Shown: positions 5,797 through 8,666 of the stretch, piece by piece
How positions within the stretch are numbered: position 1 is the stretch's first letter
How the letters are laid out: each line of letters starts with the position of its first letter
NCBI GenBank assembly: GCA_004299665.1
Contig: SCQZ01000053.1
Span: 1-8,666 of the forward strand
Length of the DNA: 8,666 nucleotides
Reading direction: 5' to 3'
Source: Jatrophihabitans sp.
Lineage (GTDB): Bacteria; Actinomycetota; Actinomycetes; Mycobacteriales; Jatrophihabitantaceae
The notes under the pieces: model-generated
Databases searched by the model: none
What the model was told of the DNA's origin: nothing
What the model saw: only the letters and a program-made list of their open reading frames with translations
Translations under genes and position numbers: made by a program

Positions 5797-5815
5797 AATG
5801 GGAGTCATTATCATT
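5797..5815. promoter_or_regulatory. Zur-box-like palindrome upstream of the metal importer
   Basis: The 19 bases AATGGGAGTCATTATCATT form an imperfect palindrome about the C at 5806. The right arm ATTATCATT is the ideal half-site seen in bacterial Zur boxes; the left arm AATGGGAGT matches its reverse complement AATGATAAT at six of nine positions. It stands out as the most A/T-rich stretch of the region and lies 25 bases before the binding-protein GTG. Zur with zinc would repress here, so the operon should be induced by zinc starvation. The match is by eye to the known motif. Confidence 0.6.
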
Positions 5816-5840
5816 TGTACTTGGCGGGGGGCGGGCCGAC

Positions 5841-6803
5841 GTGCGACTCCGTCACCTCGTGAAGCCGACCCGCACGGCGGTGTGGGCGCTGGTCCCTGCG
5901 GTGGCACTGCTGCTCGTGCTCAGCGCGTGCGGCTCGTCGGGCAGCGGCGGGTCGTCCGACGCGGGTGCGAACCCGCCGGGATCGGGCGATGCGTCGGGCG
6001 TGGTGCGGGTGGTTGCGGCGGAGAACTTCTGGGGCGACATCGTCGGTCAGATCGGCGGTGACCACGTGCGGGTGGACTCGATCATCAGCGATCCGAACAC
6101 CGACCCGCACGAGTACGAGTCCAGTGCGAAGGACGCGGTGGCGATCGCCGGGGCGCGACTCGTGGTGGTGAACGGGCTCGGTTACGACAGCTTCATGGAC
6201 GGCCTGCTGAAGGCGTCCCCGAACCCGTCGCGGACCGTGCTGTCGGTGCAGCAGGTCCTCGGCATCACCGGGGCGGACGCGAACCCGCACGTCTGGTACG
6301 ACACCGCGCAGCTGCCGCGGGTCGCGAGCGCGATCGCCGCCGCCCTGAGCCGGCTCGATGCGGCGAACGCGGCGGCATTCGCGGCCAACGCCCGGGCATT
6401 CGACGCCAGCCTGGCGCCGATCACGGCGGTGATCGACACGATCCGGGCGAAGTACGCAGGGACGAAGATCGCGTACACCGAGCGGGTGCCCGGCTACCTG
6501 GTGCGGGCCGCCGGGCTGGTGCTGGGCGTACCGGCCGGATTCGCGCAGGCGGTCGAGAGCGGCACCGACCCGAGCCCGAAGGACACCGCCGCGTTCGACG
6601 ACGCGATCCGGACGCGGGCGGTGAAGGTGCTGCTCTACAACGGCCAGGTCACCGACCCGCAGACCGATCAGATCAAGGCCCTGGCGGCCCGCGACGGGAT
6701 CCCGCTGGTGGCGGTCACCGAGACGCTCCCGGCCACCGACAAGGACTTCCAGGCCTGGCAACTGCGGCAGGCGCGCGAGCTCCTCGCCGCGCTGGGCGGC
6801 TGA
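5841..6803 (+). CDS. Metal ABC transporter substrate-binding lipoprotein (ZnuA/AztC/PsaA-like)
   Basis: A 320-residue cluster A-I (cluster 9) solute-binding protein. The N-terminus has basic residues (RLRHLVKPTR), a hydrophobic core at 13-26 and the lipobox LSAC with Cys30, followed by a Gly/Ser-rich tether to about residue 52; the mature protein should be anchored on the outer face of the cytoplasmic membrane. Likely metal ligands in order are His90 (DPHEYE), His150 (NPHVWYD), Glu214 (YTERVPGYL) and Glu294 (VTETLP). Zinc-specific ZnuA and AztC normally have His at the third site and manganese-type PsaA has Glu, so the ligand set is ambiguous. There is no His-rich loop. I chose the GTG at 5841 because a G-rich stretch precedes it; the alternative GTG at 5859 has no ribosome site but would still give a valid signal peptide. 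It is first in the operon, five bases from the ATPase gene, with a Zur-like box upstream. Importer function is confident; zinc rests mainly on the operator. Confidence 0.9.
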   Translation: MRLRHLVKPTRTAVWALVPAVALLLVLSACGSSGSGGSSDAGANPPGSGDASGVVRVVAAENFWGDIVGQIGGDHVRVDSIISDPNTDPHEYESSAKDAVAIAGARLVVVNGLGYDSFMDGLLKASPNPSRTVLSVQQVLGITGADANPHVWYDTAQLPRVASAIAAALSRLDAANAAAFAANARAFDASLAPITAVIDTIRAKYAGTKIAYTERVPGYLVRAAGLVLGVPAGFAQAVESGTDPSPKDTAAFDDAIRTRAVKVLLYNGQVTDPQTDQIKALAARDGIPLVAVTETLPATDKDFQAWQLRQARELLAALGG

Positions 6804-6808
6804 GGGCG

Positions 6809-7693
6809 GTGGGCGAACACACGGGCGCGGCACCCCCCGGACCGGACGCCGAGACCCTGATCGCGCTGCGCGGCGCGGCACTGGAAGTCGGCGGGCGGCG
6901 GCTGTGGGAGGGCCTGGACCTGGACGTGGCCGCCGGGCAGTTCCTCGCGGTGCTCGGCCCGAACGGGGCGGGCAAGACCTCGCTGCTGAAGGTGCTGCTC
7001 GGCCTGCTGCCGCTCTCGGCCGGGGTGGCGAGCGTCGCCGGGCAGCCGCCACGGCGCGGCAGTCACCTGGTCGGCTACGTGCCGCAGCAGCGCGGATTCG
7101 ACGCCGACCTCGGTGCCCGCGGCACCGACCTGGTCGCGCTCGGGGCGATGGGCCACCGCTACGGCCGGCTCCTCCCGGGCCGGCAGGACCGCTCGCGCGT
7201 CGACGCCGCGATCGCCGCGGTCGGCGCGCAGCGGTACGCGCGCGCCCCGATCGGCAAGCTGTCCGGCGGCGAGCAGCAGCGGCTGCGCATCGCGCAGGCA
7301 CTGGTGTCCGACCCGCCCGTGCTGCTGTGCGACGAGCCGCTGCTGTCGTTGGACCTGCACCACCAGCGTGAGGTCGTCGCGCTGCTCGACGCCCGGCGCC
7401 GCGGCAGCGGCACCGCGGTGGTGATGGTCACCCACGAGATCAACCCGATCCTGCCGCTGGTCGACCGCATCCTGTACCTGGTCGGCGGGCGGTGGGCGGT
7501 CGGCACCCCGGACGAGGTGATGACCGGCGAGCGGCTCTCCGAGCTGTACCGCACCCGCATCGACGTGGTGCGGGTCCGCGGGCGGATCCTCGTCGTCGGG
7601 GCAGCCGACTCCGTCGACGCCGAACTGCCCACCGCCGACGCGCTGCACGAGCACGCCCATCACGAACCCCACCCCGGCGGGGGGCGGCGGTGA
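6809..7693 (+). CDS. Metal ABC transporter ATP-binding protein with C-terminal His cluster
   Basis: A 294-residue ATPase that powers the importer from the cytoplasmic face. All catalytic motifs are present: Walker A GPNGAGKTS (50-58), Q-loop Gln near 93 in VGYVPQQR, signature LSGGEQQR (151-158), Walker B VLLCDEP with catalytic Glu176, D-loop SLDLHH (180-185) and switch His209 in VTHE. ATPases of this family usually end soon after the fold; here the tail carries five His in nine residues (H280, H282, H284, H285, H288) before GGGRR. The start is the GTG at 6809, five bases after the binding-protein stop, with only weak G-rich ribosome-site bases, so translation probably depends on coupling. Its TGA overlaps the permease GTG as GTGA. 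The first ~15 residues, rich in Gly, Pro and Ala, are atypical and could mean a later start, but no better site is visible. Confidence 0.92.
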   Translation: MGEHTGAAPPGPDAETLIALRGAALEVGGRRLWEGLDLDVAAGQFLAVLGPNGAGKTSLLKVLLGLLPLSAGVASVAGQPPRRGSHLVGYVPQQRGFDADLGARGTDLVALGAMGHRYGRLLPGRQDRSRVDAAIAAVGAQRYARAPIGKLSGGEQQRLRIAQALVSDPPVLLCDEPLLSLDLHHQREVVALLDARRRGSGTAVVMVTHEINPILPLVDRILYLVGGRWAVGTPDEVMTGERLSELYRTRIDVVRVRGRILVVGAADSVDAELPTADALHEHAHHEPHPGGGRR

Positions 7694-8532
7694 ACCTCAT
7701 CACCTACCTGCAGTACCCGTTCGCGGTCCACGCCCTCATCGCCGCCACCCTGATCGCGCTGGTCAGCGGACTGATCGCCCCCTTCGTCGCCGCCCGGGAC
7801 ATGGCCTTCGCGGTGCACGGCACCGCCGAACTGGCCTTCCCCGGCGCCGTCGCCGGCCTGCTGGTCGCCGGCGACGCCGTCAGCGGCGCCCTGGTCGGAT
7901 CGCTGGTCGTGGCGACCGCGATCGCGGTCCTGGGCACCCGCCACACCGACCGCAACACCGCCATCGGCGTGATCCTGGCGTTCGGCCTGGGCGTCGGGGT
8001 CTTCCTGCTGAGCTACTACCACGGCTACGCCGCCGCGGCGACGAACATCCTGTTCGGGTCGATCGTGTCCGTCACCACCACCGACATCGTCGTCCTCGCC
8101 GTCATCGCCGTCGCCGTCACCGTCGTCATCGGCGCCGTCTACTGGCCGCTGCTGTTCGCCTCGATCGATCCGGACGTGGCCGAGGCCCGCGGGGTGCCCA
8201 CCCGGCTGCTCGGCCTGGTCTTCGTCTTCGCCCTCGCGATCACCGTCACCGAGGTCGCGCAGATCGTCGGCACGCTGCTCGTGCTCAGCCTGGCGATCAC
8301 CCCGGCCGCCACCGCCCGCCGCCTGAGCGCCAGCCCCCTGGTCGTCACCGGGTTGTCGATCCTGTTCGCCCTGCTCGCCGCCGACGGCGGATTCCTGCTG
8401 AGCCTGCAGTTCATCGACAGCGACATCAAGGCGAGCGTCTTCATCACCTTCATCAGCTTCGCGTTCTATCTCGCCGCCCGCGCCGCCGAGCGCGCCGGGT
8501 TCGGCGCGTCCCGCGCCCGGCCCGCCGGCTGA
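7690..8532 (+). CDS. Metal ABC transporter permease (ABC-3 family, ZnuB/AztB-like)
   Basis: A 280-residue polytopic membrane protein, the usual length for ABC-3 permeases, forming the channel as a probable homodimer with the ATPase on its inner face. About eight hydrophobic segments can be seen, near 13-35, 48-60, 63-82, 90-110, 131-152, 173-202, 216-238 and 247-265. Family marks are MAFAVHGTAELAFPG (38-52), the EARGVPTRLLG coupling-type segment (165-175) and the TEVAQIVGTLLVLSL-type helix ending LAITPAATARR (201-211). The GTG at 7690 overlaps the ATPase stop by four bases. In the first motif the widespread D-x3-H pair is replaced by His43 and Glu47. The C-terminus ends in a short Ala/Arg/Gly-rich tail. 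The stretch at about 8087-8140 is a low-complexity run of GTC/GCC/ATC codons for a Val/Ala/Ile helix. No second permease or ATPase gene follows, so the importer is a simple three-gene set. Confidence 0.92.
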   Translation: MNLITYLQYPFAVHALIAATLIALVSGLIAPFVAARDMAFAVHGTAELAFPGAVAGLLVAGDAVSGALVGSLVVATAIAVLGTRHTDRNTAIGVILAFGLGVGVFLLSYYHGYAAAATNILFGSIVSVTTTDIVVLAVIAVAVTVVIGAVYWPLLFASIDPDVAEARGVPTRLLGLVFVFALAITVTEVAQIVGTLLVLSLAITPAATARRLSASPLVVTGLSILFALLAADGGFLLSLQFIDSDIKASVFITFISFAFYLAARAAERAGFGASRARPAG

Positions 8533-8553
8533 TCAACTCGCCCGTACCACCGG

Positions 8554-8600
8554 CTCGCCGCAGCTCCCAGCGAGATGATCGCCCGGCCCAGCGGCCTGGG
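8554..8600. terminator. Weak hairpins after the importer operon
   Basis: Two short inverted repeats follow the permease stop: CTCGC (8554-8558) with GCGAG (8570-8574), and CCCAG (8587-8591) with CTGGG (8596-8600) around a four-base loop. Neither has a T-run, so an intrinsic terminator is doubtful. GGGATCAGC also occurs twice (8598 and 8611). Confidence 0.2.
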
Positions 8601-8614
8601 ATCAGCGCCCGGGA

Positions 8615-8666
8615 TCAGCCCGGCAGCAGCGGCCGCAGCTGCGGCGCCAGGGCCGCGGCGATCGTG
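8615..8666 (-). CDS. Possible C-terminus of a convergent gene cut by the window edge
   Basis: On the minus strand a frame enters from the right edge and ends at TGA (8617-8615), giving TIAAALAPQLRPLLPG as the last 16 residues. The Ala/Leu amphipathic helix ending in Pro-Gly looks like a natural protein end and would leave an 82-base convergent gap after the permease. So short a piece cannot be assigned to a family, and GC-rich DNA often gives such open frames by chance. Confidence 0.3.
   Translation of the reverse strand, partial: TIAAALAPQLRPLLPG

Noticed and set aside
5811..7301. 496-codon open frame on the minus strand across the importer genes
   Set aside because: Arg/Gly/Ala/Pro-rich with no domain; it opposes two genes with complete catalytic motifs and is a GC-rich codon shadow.
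6668..7672. 334-codon minus-strand open frame
   Set aside because: Composition-driven, rich in D, R, Q and V without motifs; antisense to the ATPase gene.
8087..8140. Repetitive GTC/GCC/ATC run in the permease gene
   Set aside because: It encodes a Val/Ala/Ile membrane helix with C-ending codons; not a regulatory repeat.
8632..8645. 14-base perfect palindrome GCCGCAGCTGCGGC
   Set aside because: Made of GC-rich Leu/Gln/Arg codons of the putative minus-strand gene end; no link to a site is visible.

Overview
This is a high-GC window read as an actinobacterial chromosome segment, most likely Mycobacteriales (Gordonia, Rhodococcus, Tsukamurella or a relative). The signs are uniformly G/C-rich third codon positions, frequent GTG starts, an F420-type luciferase-like oxidoreductase, a TANNNT leaderless promoter and a Zur-type operator in front of a metal transporter. 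No genus can be fixed from sequence reading alone, and I see no tRNA, rRNA, CRISPR array or insertion sequence.

Layout. At 1-1659 two luciferase-like oxidoreductases of different subfamilies run on the plus strand; the first is cut by the window edge. At 1688-3512 three genes run on the minus strand: a membrane-anchored SGNH/GDSL hydrolase, then a six-or-more-helix membrane protein of the COG4280 type, then a 71-residue two-helix membrane protein that overlaps it by four bases. At 3668-4543 a complete arylamine N-acetyltransferase with its Cys-His-Asp triad lies on the plus strand, divergent from the hydrolase. At 4571-5688 a two-gene minus-strand toxin-antitoxin module holds a DUF1778 (TacA-like) antitoxin followed by a GNAT (TacT-like) toxin. 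At 5841-8532 a plus-strand operon encodes a complete metal ABC importer: lipoprotein binding protein, ATPase and ABC-3 permease. The last ~50 bases may hold the end of a convergent minus-strand gene.

Most interesting points. (1) The GNAT toxin is not a single domain: about 105 extra C-terminal residues look like a complete MbcA/ParS/Xre antitoxin (helix-turn-helix plus DUF2384-type toxin-binding region), a domain normally paired with RES toxins, and no RES gene is present here. (2) The antitoxin promoter can be read base by base: -35, 17-bp spacer, -10, six bases, ATG with no ribosome binding site, and a perfect 6-7-6 inverted repeat over the -10. (3) The importer has a 19-bp Zur-box-like palindrome upstream, pointing to zinc, yet the binding protein carries Glu at the third metal position, the permease has His/Glu where Asp/His is usual, and the ATPase ends in a His cluster. 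(4) The COG4280 protein is an internal duplication with a constant 120-residue offset, each half bearing an ExxE motif that recalls iron permease FTR1.
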